Shown one piece after another: positions 32,530-40,592 of a stretch of 64,000 bases of DNA. The notes under the pieces are model-generated. The model did no database searches. It was not told where the DNA came from and saw nothing but the letters and a program-made list of their open reading frames with translations. Location of the stretch: positions 372,001 to 436,000 of the forward strand of contig JAIETZ010000002.1 of NCBI GenBank assembly GCA_019744775.1. The letters are read 5' to 3'. Origin of the DNA: Candidatus Obscuribacterales bacterium. Lineage in GTDB: Bacteria > Cyanobacteriota > Vampirovibrionia > Obscuribacterales > Obscuribacteraceae. Numbering within the stretch: the stretch's first letter is position 1; each line of letters opens with the position of its first letter. The translations under genes were made by a program, and so were the position numbers.

Positions 32530-34259
32530 GACAAAAAACCTGGCTAACACTAGTAGCGGTAACTGCCTTCATTGGGCAGTTTGCCTTCTGCTGGCACGCC
32601 ATGGCGTTGACACTGCATGATGCCGACACTTTACTTATAAACAACAAATACAAGGAAGCTGAAGACGCCTATCGACAATTGGTAGAAAGCGATGCCAGCG
32701 GCGATGCTTATGCCGGCCTTGCCGTTTCGCTTGCCAAACAGTCTTGGCCGGCAAAAATTCTTGAGGCCGAAAAAGTATTGCGCCAAGCAAAAGGCAAGTA
32801 CGAAGAAAATCCAAATATCTTAGCGGCTGCTGGTTATGTATCCTACATTCACTCTAAAAATGTCGCATCACCTGCTAAGCGAGATCTATATTTAGAAGCT
32901 GCCGAGACACTTTGCAAAAGAGCGGTCAAAGCCAATCCTAGCATTTTAATTGCGCAACAGACATTGGGACTGGCAAAAATTGCCTCTGATGATGTTGATG
33001 GAGCTATCGATCCTTTGCGTGCTGCATGCGGCATCGCGGAAACCCCAGTTACATTAACGCTTTTGGGCAAGGCTCTACTCATCTTAAATCCCAAGGATCA
33101 AGAAGCGTCAGACATGATTAACAAAGCTATTCAGCTAAATGCCAATTACCATCCAGCCAAGTTGCAGAAAGCGATTTGCTTAAGCCAACAAGGCAAACAA
33201 GAAGAAGCCTTCATGGAATTGCATAACATTCCGCAGCAGTATCGCACCCATGATTGGTATCAAGTAGAAGGAGATCTCTTTCGCAAACAAGGCGATGGTC
33301 CTGCCGCTTTAGCTTCTTGGCGCGAGGCTATTCGTGTTGAGCCGCATGATCCAATTCCATACAAAAGACTAGGTGAATACTATGCCATGCGTGGTGACGG
33401 CGAACTAGCGATTGCCGAATTGCACAACGCCCTGGAAATCCTACCCAATGACATGGTTTTGCGCACGCAATTAGCTGAACTTGCATTGCGCCAGGACAAA
33501 CTAGACGTAGCAGAAACAGAATATCGCACTATCCTTGCCGCCACGCCCGATGATCCACAAGCACTTCTTGGACTTTCCCGTGTTTACTTCCGCAAAGCAC
33601 GCAAAGAAGGACAGTATCCACCAGGCTATCAACAATTGATGGACCAATTGCAAAACATTGTCACTGAGCAAAGTGTGCAAGGAAGAGTGATAAAAGGCGG
33701 CGCCAAAAATGTACAAGAAAGCATTCAACTATCTGAAGCAGAGAAGGCGCTTGCTCAAAATCGCTTCAAAGAAGCACGGGATAAATTCTCACAGGTAATT
33801 ATTGGACACAAAGACGATTCATATGACCTTCTCACCTTGGGCGAACAAGCCTTTAATGACGGCGACTTGCGCTCTGCTGAGCAAGCCTATACGCTGGCCA
33901 AGGAACTACCTGAAATTGCCCCACGAGCCGAGCAAGGGCTGAGCAAAATCAGCGGGCAGAGAGCTGAAGCGCAAAGACAAACAGGATTAGGAGATGCAAC
34001 GCGCGGCATTCAGGAAGTAGCCCTTGATCATTACAAGCAAGCGCTCATCGCCGACCCACAATGCGCGGAGGCTTATTACGGACTCTTCTTGCTCTACAGC
34101 AGTAAATCCAAAAAGGTTGACCGCGAGAGATTGCAGCTAGCGATCAACTATGGGCAAACATTCTTAGAAGCTGCAGACGAATCAAATCCCCACAGAAAAG
34201 AAGTAGAGTCGGCAATTGGTCGTTTACAAACTCAAATGGATAAGCTTAAAAAGAAGTAG
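32526..34259 (+). CDS. Large exported TPR protein
   Basis: Protein of 577 residues whose ATGA start overlaps the previous stop. The signal peptide is TWLTLVAVTAFIGQFAFCW to HAMA. TPR units span almost the whole length (LLINNKYKEAEDAYRQLVES, RLGEYYAMRGDGELAIAELH, LAELALRQDKLDVAETEY, HYKQALIADPQCAEAYYGLF). It pairs with the upstream TPR gene and precedes three small envelope-protein genes. The closeness to the divergent secretion-like cluster suggests shared function, but this is not shown by sequence. Confidence 0.78.
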   Translation: MRQKTWLTLVAVTAFIGQFAFCWHAMALTLHDADTLLINNKYKEAEDAYRQLVESDASGDAYAGLAVSLAKQSWPAKILEAEKVLRQAKGKYEENPNILAAAGYVSYIHSKNVASPAKRDLYLEAAETLCKRAVKANPSILIAQQTLGLAKIASDDVDGAIDPLRAACGIAETPVTLTLLGKALLILNPKDQEASDMINKAIQLNANYHPAKLQKAICLSQQGKQEEAFMELHNIPQQYRTHDWYQVEGDLFRKQGDGPAALASWREAIRVEPHDPIPYKRLGEYYAMRGDGELAIAELHNALEILPNDMVLRTQLAELALRQDKLDVAETEYRTILAATPDDPQALLGLSRVYFRKARKEGQYPPGYQQLMDQLQNIVTEQSVQGRVIKGGAKNVQESIQLSEAEKALAQNRFKEARDKFSQVIIGHKDDSYDLLTLGEQAFNDGDLRSAEQAYTLAKELPEIAPRAEQGLSKISGQRAEAQRQTGLGDATRGIQEVALDHYKQALIADPQCAEAYYGLFLLYSSKSKKVDRERLQLAINYGQTFLEAADESNPHRKEVESAIGRLQTQMDKLKKK

Positions 34260-34297
34260 AATCGGATTAGAGTCTTTCAAAGACAAGGAGATGCTCA

Positions 34298-34708
34298 ATG
34301 GTTTTTCCCAAGAAGCAGGGCAGTGACGACGACGTGATCGATGCCACACCAGGCAATTCACCGTCGCCCAATATCGGCAATAGACCACGAAATATTGCCG
34401 AAACCAAAGTCTGGAAAGAATCTACGGGCACGGCTAAGAAGGCCTGGTCCAACTATTTGGGCATGCTCAGCGACAGATTCCAGATGATGCCACGATTCGA
34501 GCAAGAGCAGTTCATTACCAGACTCTCCGTAATTTTTACGATGGGCGCAACAATCATTGTTATGGTTATGTTCTATTCTTTCTTACCAACAGCCGTACGC
34601 CTTTTAGCCTTGCCGGGGGCGCTCGTCGCCTCGTATCTAGCCGGGCTGAAGATAGTTACGCCAATCATGATTTCGCGCTACGAGCAGTACCTAAATAGAG
34701 AATACTGA
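34298..34708 (+). CDS. Membrane protein with two helices
   Basis: Protein of 136 residues. About 65 polar residues (PKKQGSDDDVIDATPGNSPS) come first, then two closely spaced hydrophobic segments (LSVIFTMGATIIVMVMFYSFL and LLALPGALVASYLAGLKIV) and a short basic end. AAGGAG lies 7 nt before the ATG. The stop overlaps the next start (TGATG). The double-helix layout is reminiscent of VirB3/PrgI-type proteins, but I recognise no family. Confidence 0.6.
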   Translation: MVFPKKQGSDDDVIDATPGNSPSPNIGNRPRNIAETKVWKESTGTAKKAWSNYLGMLSDRFQMMPRFEQEQFITRLSVIFTMGATIIVMVMFYSFLPTAVRLLALPGALVASYLAGLKIVTPIMISRYEQYLNREY

Positions 34709-34920
34709 TGCAGGACAAGGTGCAAATCCTTAAGGTAATTGGCGCCGGTATAATAATTCTGGCGGCAGTCCTTATAATGTTGCCGGGGATTATGGACTAT
34801 ATAACGTCACTTTCCCGAATGCTTATCTATATAAGTATTGCCATTGTTTTTGCCGTAACTCTATCATTCGTCTTTCGTCAATTGAAGAAAAGCAAATCCA
34901 GCGAAAATGAAAGCAAATAG
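34708..34920 (+). CDS. Small two-helix membrane protein
   Basis: Protein of 70 residues, almost entirely hydrophobic, with helices VIGAGIIILAAVLIMLPGIM and MLIYISIAIVFAVTLSFVF and a basic/Ser tail. Translationally coupled on both sides: it overlaps the upstream gene by one base and the downstream gene by 14 bp. No family recognised. The tight coupling suggests it forms a complex with its neighbours. Confidence 0.6.
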   Translation: MQDKVQILKVIGAGIIILAAVLIMLPGIMDYITSLSRMLIYISIAIVFAVTLSFVFRQLKKSKSSENESK

Positions 34921-35854
34921 ACAGTCTCAGATTATTCTTCTTAGCGCATTGCTGTGTTGCAGCTATGCGAATTCAGCTGTTGATGCGAAATCAATCATCA
35001 AACTAGCCCAAGGCAACGAAGAAAAATATGTGGTATTACCTGCCGGCACAACTTTTGAGGGTCGCATTGATTCGACAATTGGATCCGCCGCCAGCCATTC
35101 GGGTGAGCGCTTCACGATAACTATTGCCAATCCTGTTTTAGCCAACGGCATTGATGTTCTAATTCCAGCCGGCTCGCAAATAATTGGCGAAGTGGTTGAA
35201 GCAATTTCTTCAAGATCAATTCCTCACGAGAAAGAAGTGCCTCCGCTTCAAGGCAAATTGCGCATTCAAATAAATGCACTGCGCACAACTGAAGGCATTA
35301 CTTACCCACTAGTAGCTTCTCTGGTTGCCGATGCAGGCAGAGACCAAAATTCCGAACAAACTGGTGGTGTCGGTTACGTAGGTGACGCCAATAATTTTGA
35401 TGCAGTTAAGTTAGGCAAAATGAGCCGCCGCGATAACTATGGACGCAACATGGCAAGCCGCGATGAAGTTTTGCGCGATCCTATTTATGGCATTGATAAA
35501 TCAGGCAACCGCCAAAGCGGATCTCATATTCGATCACTTGTTAGACGCGGCTTCGATCTATATATAGACAGCGGCGCTCCACTCACAATCAAGCTGAATG
35601 CGCCCTTTAGAGTTTCTCTCAACAGGGGAAATCTCAATGTGCCAATAAATGAATCTGCATCCGGTTCAGAATCTGTCACCGGGTCACATTCATCATCGAT
35701 GCCACCAATGGATATGGGTTCATCAGGAGGCGGTGACATGCCATTAGATGTAATCCGCTCAAGCGGTGGCGTCCATCGTGAAAGAGAAGAAAGCGATAAG
35801 CAAACACACTCCGAAGAAAGCAAAGAAACCCGCACAACAGAAACAGCATTCTAG
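34907..35854 (+). CDS. Exported protein with VirB10/TrbI-like beta segment (putative)
   Basis: Protein of 315 residues with a signal peptide (QIILLSALLCCSYANSAVDA). Residues 40-130 read LPAGTTFEGRIDSTIGSAAS, then ANPVLANGIDVLIPAGSQII-GEV. This follows the pattern seen in the C-terminal barrel of VirB10/TrbI, where a polar surface is set to a GS-containing turn. The C-terminal 80 residues are Ser/Gly/Glu/Thr-rich. No N-terminal helix-plus-proline arm of classical VirB10 is present, so it might instead be an unrelated exported beta protein. It is followed after 9 bp by ubiX. Confidence 0.5.
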   Translation: MKANRQSQIILLSALLCCSYANSAVDAKSIIKLAQGNEEKYVVLPAGTTFEGRIDSTIGSAASHSGERFTITIANPVLANGIDVLIPAGSQIIGEVVEAISSRSIPHEKEVPPLQGKLRIQINALRTTEGITYPLVASLVADAGRDQNSEQTGGVGYVGDANNFDAVKLGKMSRRDNYGRNMASRDEVLRDPIYGIDKSGNRQSGSHIRSLVRRGFDLYIDSGAPLTIKLNAPFRVSLNRGNLNVPINESASGSESVTGSHSSSMPPMDMGSSGGGDMPLDVIRSSGGVHREREESDKQTHSEESKETRTTETAF

Positions 35855-35863
35855 GCAAAATTC

Positions 35864-36517
35864 ATGAGCACAGCAAAAGACAATTTACCTTTCGTACTGG
35901 CAATGACTGGAGCATCAGGCTCCGTGTATGGCCTACGCTTGCTGCAATATCTTTTAGAAATCGAGCAGCCGGTGGAAATGCTTTTGTCCAAAGCCGCCAT
36001 TATGGTAATGCGCGAAGAAATGGATCTAAAAGTCGGAAGCGACGCAAAAGACTTTCTCATCAAGTATTTGTCGCTGCCGCAAAATTCACCGCTAACAATG
36101 CATGATTTAGGCAACTATGGAGCAACAGTATCCAGCGGCTCATATCGCACAAAGGGCATGGCCGTTGTACCGTGCAGTGTGGGCACATTAGGGGCGCTTG
36201 CTGCCGGACTTACTGAAAATCTCATTCAAAGAGCAGCAGCCGTCACACTCAAAGAAAAAAGAAAACTGCTTATCTTATTAAGAGAAATGCCTTTCGGACA
36301 AATTCAATTGAAAAACATGCTGACTCTTTCTGAAGCCGGCGCCATCGTCTCTGCTGCTTCGCCAGGCTTTTACCACAAGCCTCAATCAATATCCGATCAA
36401 GTTGATTTTGTTGTTGGTCGCGTACTCGACCAATTTGAATTTGATCACGCTTTGTTTAAGCGCTGGAAAGGCAATGCCAAACCACTTCCGAGTCTGACAG
36501 GCAGGGAAAGTCTCTAA
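35864..36517 (+). CDS. ubiX: Flavin prenyltransferase UbiX
   Basis: Protein of 217 residues. UbiX joins dimethylallyl phosphate to FMN, making the prenyl-FMN cofactor of UbiD-type decarboxylases. The flavoprotein fold starts with MTGASGSVYGLRLLQYL. The other typical elements are VPCSVGTLGALAAGLTENLI, RKLLILLREMPFG and the C-terminal AASPGFYHKPQSISDQVDFV. No ubiD is in the window. It overlaps rimM by one base (TAATG). Confidence 0.93.
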   Translation: MSTAKDNLPFVLAMTGASGSVYGLRLLQYLLEIEQPVEMLLSKAAIMVMREEMDLKVGSDAKDFLIKYLSLPQNSPLTMHDLGNYGATVSSGSYRTKGMAVVPCSVGTLGALAAGLTENLIQRAAAVTLKEKRKLLILLREMPFGQIQLKNMLTLSEAGAIVSAASPGFYHKPQSISDQVDFVVGRVLDQFEFDHALFKRWKGNAKPLPSLTGRESL

Positions 36518-37047
36518 TGACCGATATGTTTCCTGTCGGTAAAATTGTCGGTTTTCACGGACTTGCCGGTGAAGTCAAAGTCAACGTGAAAAGCAGCGCT
36601 GATTTAGTCGGTGACATTCAAACTGTCACAGCTAAGCACGATAAGAAGCCTCCACTTACTTTGGAAGTCAGAAACGCACGCACAAAAGGCAATCTATTAT
36701 TCTTGAGTTTCACAAACTATCCCGATAGAACTTCAGTCGAACCATTACTTGATTATCTGTTGCTGGTTGATCGGGCGGAATTACGCGATCTTACCGAAGA
36801 CGAATGGTGGTTATCGGATCTAGTCGGCTTACCTGTCTACACCACTGATGGTCGCGCGGTAGGCACCATATCTAGTGTCATCGATGGAGCAACTCCCACG
36901 CTGGAAATAAAGGACGAGAAGGGCAATCCCGAAGATGAAGCAAAATCAATCTTGATTCCATTTGTCAAGGATCTAGTGCCTGTTGTGAACATCAAAGACA
37001 AACGCATTGAAGTGGTTGATTTGCCAGGCTTGCTAGAGTTTCAATAG
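36517..37047 (+). CDS. rimM: Ribosome maturation factor RimM
   Basis: Protein of 176 residues that helps 30S subunit assembly by binding S19. The N-terminal RimM domain begins FPVGKIVGFHGLAGEVKV. The C-terminal PRC-barrel is marked by WWLSDLVGLPVYTTDGRAVG, LIPFVKDLVPVVN and VDLPGLLEF. It normally neighbours rpsP, trmD and rplS, none of which is in this window, so the usual ribosomal operon is split. Confidence 0.95.
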   Translation: MTDMFPVGKIVGFHGLAGEVKVNVKSSADLVGDIQTVTAKHDKKPPLTLEVRNARTKGNLLFLSFTNYPDRTSVEPLLDYLLLVDRAELRDLTEDEWWLSDLVGLPVYTTDGRAVGTISSVIDGATPTLEIKDEKGNPEDEAKSILIPFVKDLVPVVNIKDKRIEVVDLPGLLEFQ

Positions 37048-37185
37048 TTGCCAACAGATCTTTTTCCGTTTTCAAATGCGACGTAGAAATAACTTGCCTA
37101 CCGATTGCATATAGAATATCTTTATAGAAGCGGGGCAACCATATCGCTCCCAGTCATCGGACTCTCTCCTTCAAAAAGGAAAGAA

Positions 37186-38667
37186 ATGGCCACCACGCAA
37201 GTGCATTTAAATGAGAGTCCGAATCCGCCGTTGCTGTCGCACATCAACGCGGCAGAGTTGAAGCCTTACCTTCCTGCACTCACTGTAATTTCCTTTCGTG
37301 GTCCTGGACAAGCAGGCGGCGTCTCCAAAGCGCTTGAGCCGTTGGTCAGACAACTGGAAACCAAAATAAATTGGTTGGCACTATCAGATATTCCTGGTCC
37401 GGCAAAAGCAGAAGCCCCGAGCCAAGCTGCAATTCCACGACAAGTCATCGCCAGTTTCAATGGCTTTTCCTACATCAAGCCTTCTGTGCCGACAAATTTA
37501 TTTGAGCGTCACAACCAAGTCGTAAATTCGTATCTGTGGCCGCTTCTGCATGGACGCACAGATTTAGCTCAGTTCAACCGCGAAGCCTGGCAAGGTTTCC
37601 GTCAATTGAATGAAGCTGTAGCTAACGAAGCCTTAGCTGCATCCACACAAAGCTTTCCAACAATTGCCTGGATTCACGATTATCAGTTGGCACTGGTTGC
37701 TCCGCACCTATCTGCTGAAGCAGGAATTATTCCCTGTCAGTTCTGGCACGTGCCCTGGCCAAAACCAGAACAATTTGCCGACGCAATTGTGGCTGAAGAA
37801 TTGGTGAGTGCACTGCTCTCCAATCATCTGTTGGGTTTCCACACGACAGAATACGCAACGAATTTCTTGAACACAGTGCAAATAGTAATTCCGGAAGCTG
37901 AAGTCGACTTATTGAAGATGCAAGTGAAGTATCACGGACGTCTGACTAATGTCGTCGCCATGCCGCTTGGACTAGACTTTGCTTACTGGGAGCGCTTGTC
38001 CATGGCCAACAGACCAAAAGCTGCTGCCATGAATAAGAAGTATCGCCTGGCCAATCAAGTATTACTTGGTGTCGACAGACTCGATTACGCCAAAGGACTT
38101 TTGGAAAAATTAGCCGGACTTGAATTATTCCTGCACAACAATTCCCAATGGCACAGACGCTTCCACTTCGTGCAAATTGTCCAGAATCCAAGCACCGCCG
38201 ACAAAGCACTAATTGAATATCAACAACAAGTTGAAGCCAAAGTCAAAGAAATAAATGAGCGCTATCACTTAGATGATTGGGAGCCAATTGTCTGGCTGAA
38301 CGAACATCTCGATCATTCTGAGCTTTCAGCCTGGTACTTAGCGGCTGACGCGCTGGTCACAACACCTGTACGCGACGGCTTGAATCTAATCGCCAAAGAA
38401 TACGTCGCTTGCCGTACAGACGAACAAGGTGCTGTAATTCTAAGCAAAACAGCAGGTTGCGCCGCCGAACTTTCCCCAGGCGCATTACTTGTCGACGCCG
38501 ACAATCCTTATCAAATTGCCGAAGCATTTGCTGAAGCCCTGTCCATGGCCGCCGAAGAAAAACGTCGCCGCATGATTGCCATGCGCCACATTATCGGTTG
38601 GAACCAACTCCATGATTGGGCACTAGCTTTCTTGCATCAAGCTGTTAACCTAAACAACAAAGCTTAG
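37186..38667 (+). CDS. otsA: Trehalose-6-phosphate synthase-like glycosyltransferase (GT20)
   Basis: Protein of 493 residues. GT20 enzymes transfer glucose from a nucleotide sugar to glucose-6-phosphate, giving trehalose-6-phosphate. Recognisable motifs are WIHDYQLALVAPHL, LLGFHTTEYATNFLN, GVDRLDYAKGLLEKLAGL, TPVRDGLNLIAKEYVACR and LSKTAGCAAEL. ATG 37186 has AAGGAAAG just upstream. The N-terminus lacks the usual start ending in VSNR and instead opens with SHINAAELKPYLPALTVISF, so donor or acceptor specificity may differ. No otsB phosphatase is adjacent. Confidence 0.85.
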   Translation: MATTQVHLNESPNPPLLSHINAAELKPYLPALTVISFRGPGQAGGVSKALEPLVRQLETKINWLALSDIPGPAKAEAPSQAAIPRQVIASFNGFSYIKPSVPTNLFERHNQVVNSYLWPLLHGRTDLAQFNREAWQGFRQLNEAVANEALAASTQSFPTIAWIHDYQLALVAPHLSAEAGIIPCQFWHVPWPKPEQFADAIVAEELVSALLSNHLLGFHTTEYATNFLNTVQIVIPEAEVDLLKMQVKYHGRLTNVVAMPLGLDFAYWERLSMANRPKAAAMNKKYRLANQVLLGVDRLDYAKGLLEKLAGLELFLHNNSQWHRRFHFVQIVQNPSTADKALIEYQQQVEAKVKEINERYHLDDWEPIVWLNEHLDHSELSAWYLAADALVTTPVRDGLNLIAKEYVACRTDEQGAVILSKTAGCAAELSPGALLVDADNPYQIAEAFAEALSMAAEEKRRRMIAMRHIIGWNQLHDWALAFLHQAVNLNNKA

Positions 38668-38671
38668 CTTG

Positions 38672-39226
38672 TTACCACTTCAACTCGGAGAATTTTTCCA
38701 TGTTGACTGTCGCCATGTTGCGGTAGATAGCCAATACGATGGCTAGTCCAACAGCAGCTTCAGCGGCAGCTACGGTCAAGATGAAGATAGCAAAGAGCTG
38801 TCCTTTGACGTTTGCTGGGTCGATGTAACGGGCAAATGCGACTAAGTTGATATTGACGGCGTTGAGCATCAATTCAATGGACATAAGCACGCGAATAGCG
38901 TTGCGTGAGACAACCATGCCGTAGACGCCGATACAAAAGAGAATCGCAGCCAAAATCAAATAGCGTGTCAGAGGCTCTTGGTTGGTCGTTAAAACCACAA
39001 ATCCGGCAGTTGTAGCTGTTGCTACTATTGCTTGGCGATTGGCGCCGAGAGCGCTGCAAACAAAGCCAAGGACAATTAGAGCTAAGCAAACAAATAAATA
39101 GCTGAAGTCAGCATCTTGACCAATGGCGGTCAACACTGGACCTACGCCACCGGTGAAATACGCAAGCGCCATGACGGCTGCTATTAAGGCATAAGAGATT
39201 GCCAGGCTATTAGACTTTGACGACAT
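38672..39226 (-). CDS. nuoK: NADH-quinone oxidoreductase subunit K with N-terminal membrane extension
   Basis: The last 100 residues are a normal NuoK (three helices; [36 protein letters not shown] carries the conserved glutamates). In front lie about 84 extra residues with two to three more hydrophobic segments ([50 protein letters not shown]). Ordinary NuoK is about 100 residues. ATG 39226 has GAGAGGA 6 nt upstream and overlaps nuoJ by 17 bp, so the extension belongs to the gene. Last gene of the complex I operon. Confidence 0.92.
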   Translation of the reverse strand: MSSKSNSLAISYALIAAVMALAYFTGGVGPVLTAIGQDADFSYLFVCLALIVLGFVCSALGANRQAIVATATTAGFVVLTTNQEPLTRYLILAAILFCIGVYGMVVSRNAIRVLMSIELMLNAVNINLVAFARYIDPANVKGQLFAIFILTVAAAEAAVGLAIVLAIYRNMATVNMEKFSELKW

Positions 39227-39842
39227 CATCAGTCCTCTCAACGTAAGTGGTGTGCGTTCCATTGCCTTCATCTGCGCTGGTAGCAGCCTTAATTGCTTTT
39301 GGTTCAGCTTTGGCTAGCATGACAGCGCCAATTAGAGCAGCCAACAGAAGTACTGAAGCAAACTCAAACGGCAGCGAATAGAAGGTCATCAACCAGCGAC
39401 CCAAGACATAAGTAATATCTGGATGCACATTTAAGCCTTGAACAGGCCATGGTTCAACAATGACGGCTTGGAAAATAGTCAGGAATAAAAGAACAGAAGC
39501 AAATAGCGCAGGCAACTTGAGCTTAGGCTGCGCAACAGACATATCTTCTTCCATTTTTGGATTGGTCAACATCAAGGCGATAACAACAACCAGCGTTATG
39601 CCTACTGCGTAAATCATGATTTGCGCCAAAGCCAAGAATTGCGCTTGCAATAAGAGGAATAATCCGGAGATTACACCAAAAACGCCGATCAAAATAAAAC
39701 CAGCGCGGATGATCATGCGGTCGAAAATTACGCCGAATGCCAGCGGTATTGCCAAAATGCCCAGTATCAAAAAGGTCACTGGTTCAACATTGGCTTGCGC
39801 CCATATTGCGAGATTCATAAACATTTGCAGATCAGGACTCAT
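39210..39842 (-). CDS. nuoJ: NADH-quinone oxidoreductase subunit J
   Basis: Protein of 210 residues with five hydrophobic segments. [47 protein letters not shown] and [19 protein letters not shown] are the typical NuoJ helices, the second having the conserved QIMIYVGA-like proton-channel motif. A 30-residue polar C-terminus follows. It lies 9 bp downstream of nuoI and overlaps nuoK, as in other complex I operons. Confidence 0.93.
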   Translation of the reverse strand: MSPDLQMFMNLAIWAQANVEPVTFLILGILAIPLAFGVIFDRMIIRAGFILIGVFGVISGLFLLLQAQFLALAQIMIYAVGITLVVVIALMLTNPKMEEDMSVAQPKLKLPALFASVLLFLTIFQAVIVEPWPVQGLNVHPDITYVLGRWLMTFYSLPFEFASVLLLAALIGAVMLAKAEPKAIKAATSADEGNGTHTTYVERTDDVVKV

Positions 39843-39851
39843 TTTTTCTAC

Positions 39852-40589
39852 CTATTTGGTTTCTTCTGGTTTTGTTTCTGGCTTAGCTTCTTCAGCTTTA
39901 GGTTCAGCGGGCTTAGCAGCTTTTTCAGGAGCAGCTGGTTTAGCTTCAGCGGCAGGTTTTTCAGCAGCTGGTGTTGCAGCGGCAGCAGCCGGCTTCTCGG
40001 CAGTTGCAGTAGCAGCAGGTTTCTCAGCGGTTGCTGTAGCACCTGCAGCAGGCGCAGCCGGCTTAGCAGCAGCGGCGGCAGCCGGAGCAGCTTTAGCTGG
40101 TTTTGGTTTCGGCAATGGCATCTTCTTCTTGTCGAAGTAGAAGCCTGATTCTTCTTGCGTCAAAGTCAAACGCTTCAAGTCATATATCAATGAATCGCGG
40201 CTGTAATCGGCCATTTCAAAATCATTGGTATTGATAATACAAAGCGTTGGGCAAACTTCCGTGCACAAGCCGCAGAACATACAAAGACCGTGGTCGATTT
40301 TGAAGTCGATAAGCTCAAGCTTGTTGGTGTCTGTTGATTTCTGAGCAGTAATTTCAATGCACTTATCAGGGCACACGCGCTCGCACTGGCGGCAGGAAAT
40401 ACAAAGATGCTCGCCTGTCTCCGGGTTAACCGTCAGCGCCAATCGTCCGCGGAATGCGGCCGGCAAATCCGGCATCGTATCCGGGTATAGTTTGGTGATA
40501 GGCGGGCGGAAGGTATGTTTACCTACCGTCGTCAGTCCTCTAACGACTTGATACAAGCCACCTACAGCTCGACCAATAATATCGAACAT
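39852..40589 (-). CDS. nuoI: NADH-quinone oxidoreductase subunit I with Ala/Lys/Pro/Glu-rich tail
   Basis: Residues 1-155 form a standard NuoI with two [4Fe-4S] sites: Cys63/66/69/73 (CISCRQCERVCP) and Cys103/106/109/113 (CMFCGLCTEVCP). They carry electrons to NuoB. Residues 160-245 are a low-complexity tail of Ala, Lys, Pro and Glu (AEKPAATATAEKPAAA repeats), which is not part of ordinary NuoI. The DNA of the tail is repetitive but the frame stays open to the stop. Confidence 0.95.
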   Translation of the reverse strand: MFDIIGRAVGGLYQVVRGLTTVGKHTFRPPITKLYPDTMPDLPAAFRGRLALTVNPETGEHLCISCRQCERVCPDKCIEITAQKSTDTNKLELIDFKIDHGLCMFCGLCTEVCPTLCIINTNDFEMADYSRDSLIYDLKRLTLTQEESGFYFDKKKMPLPKPKPAKAAPAAAAAAKPAAPAAGATATAEKPAATATAEKPAAAAATPAAEKPAAEAKPAAPEKAAKPAEPKAEEAKPETKPEETK

Positions 40590-40592
40590 TAT

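Noticed and set aside
39616-40148. Ala/Gly- and Ser/Phe-rich frames opposite nuoI/nuoJ
   Set aside because: Reverse image of the NuoI Ala/Lys/Pro/Glu tail.
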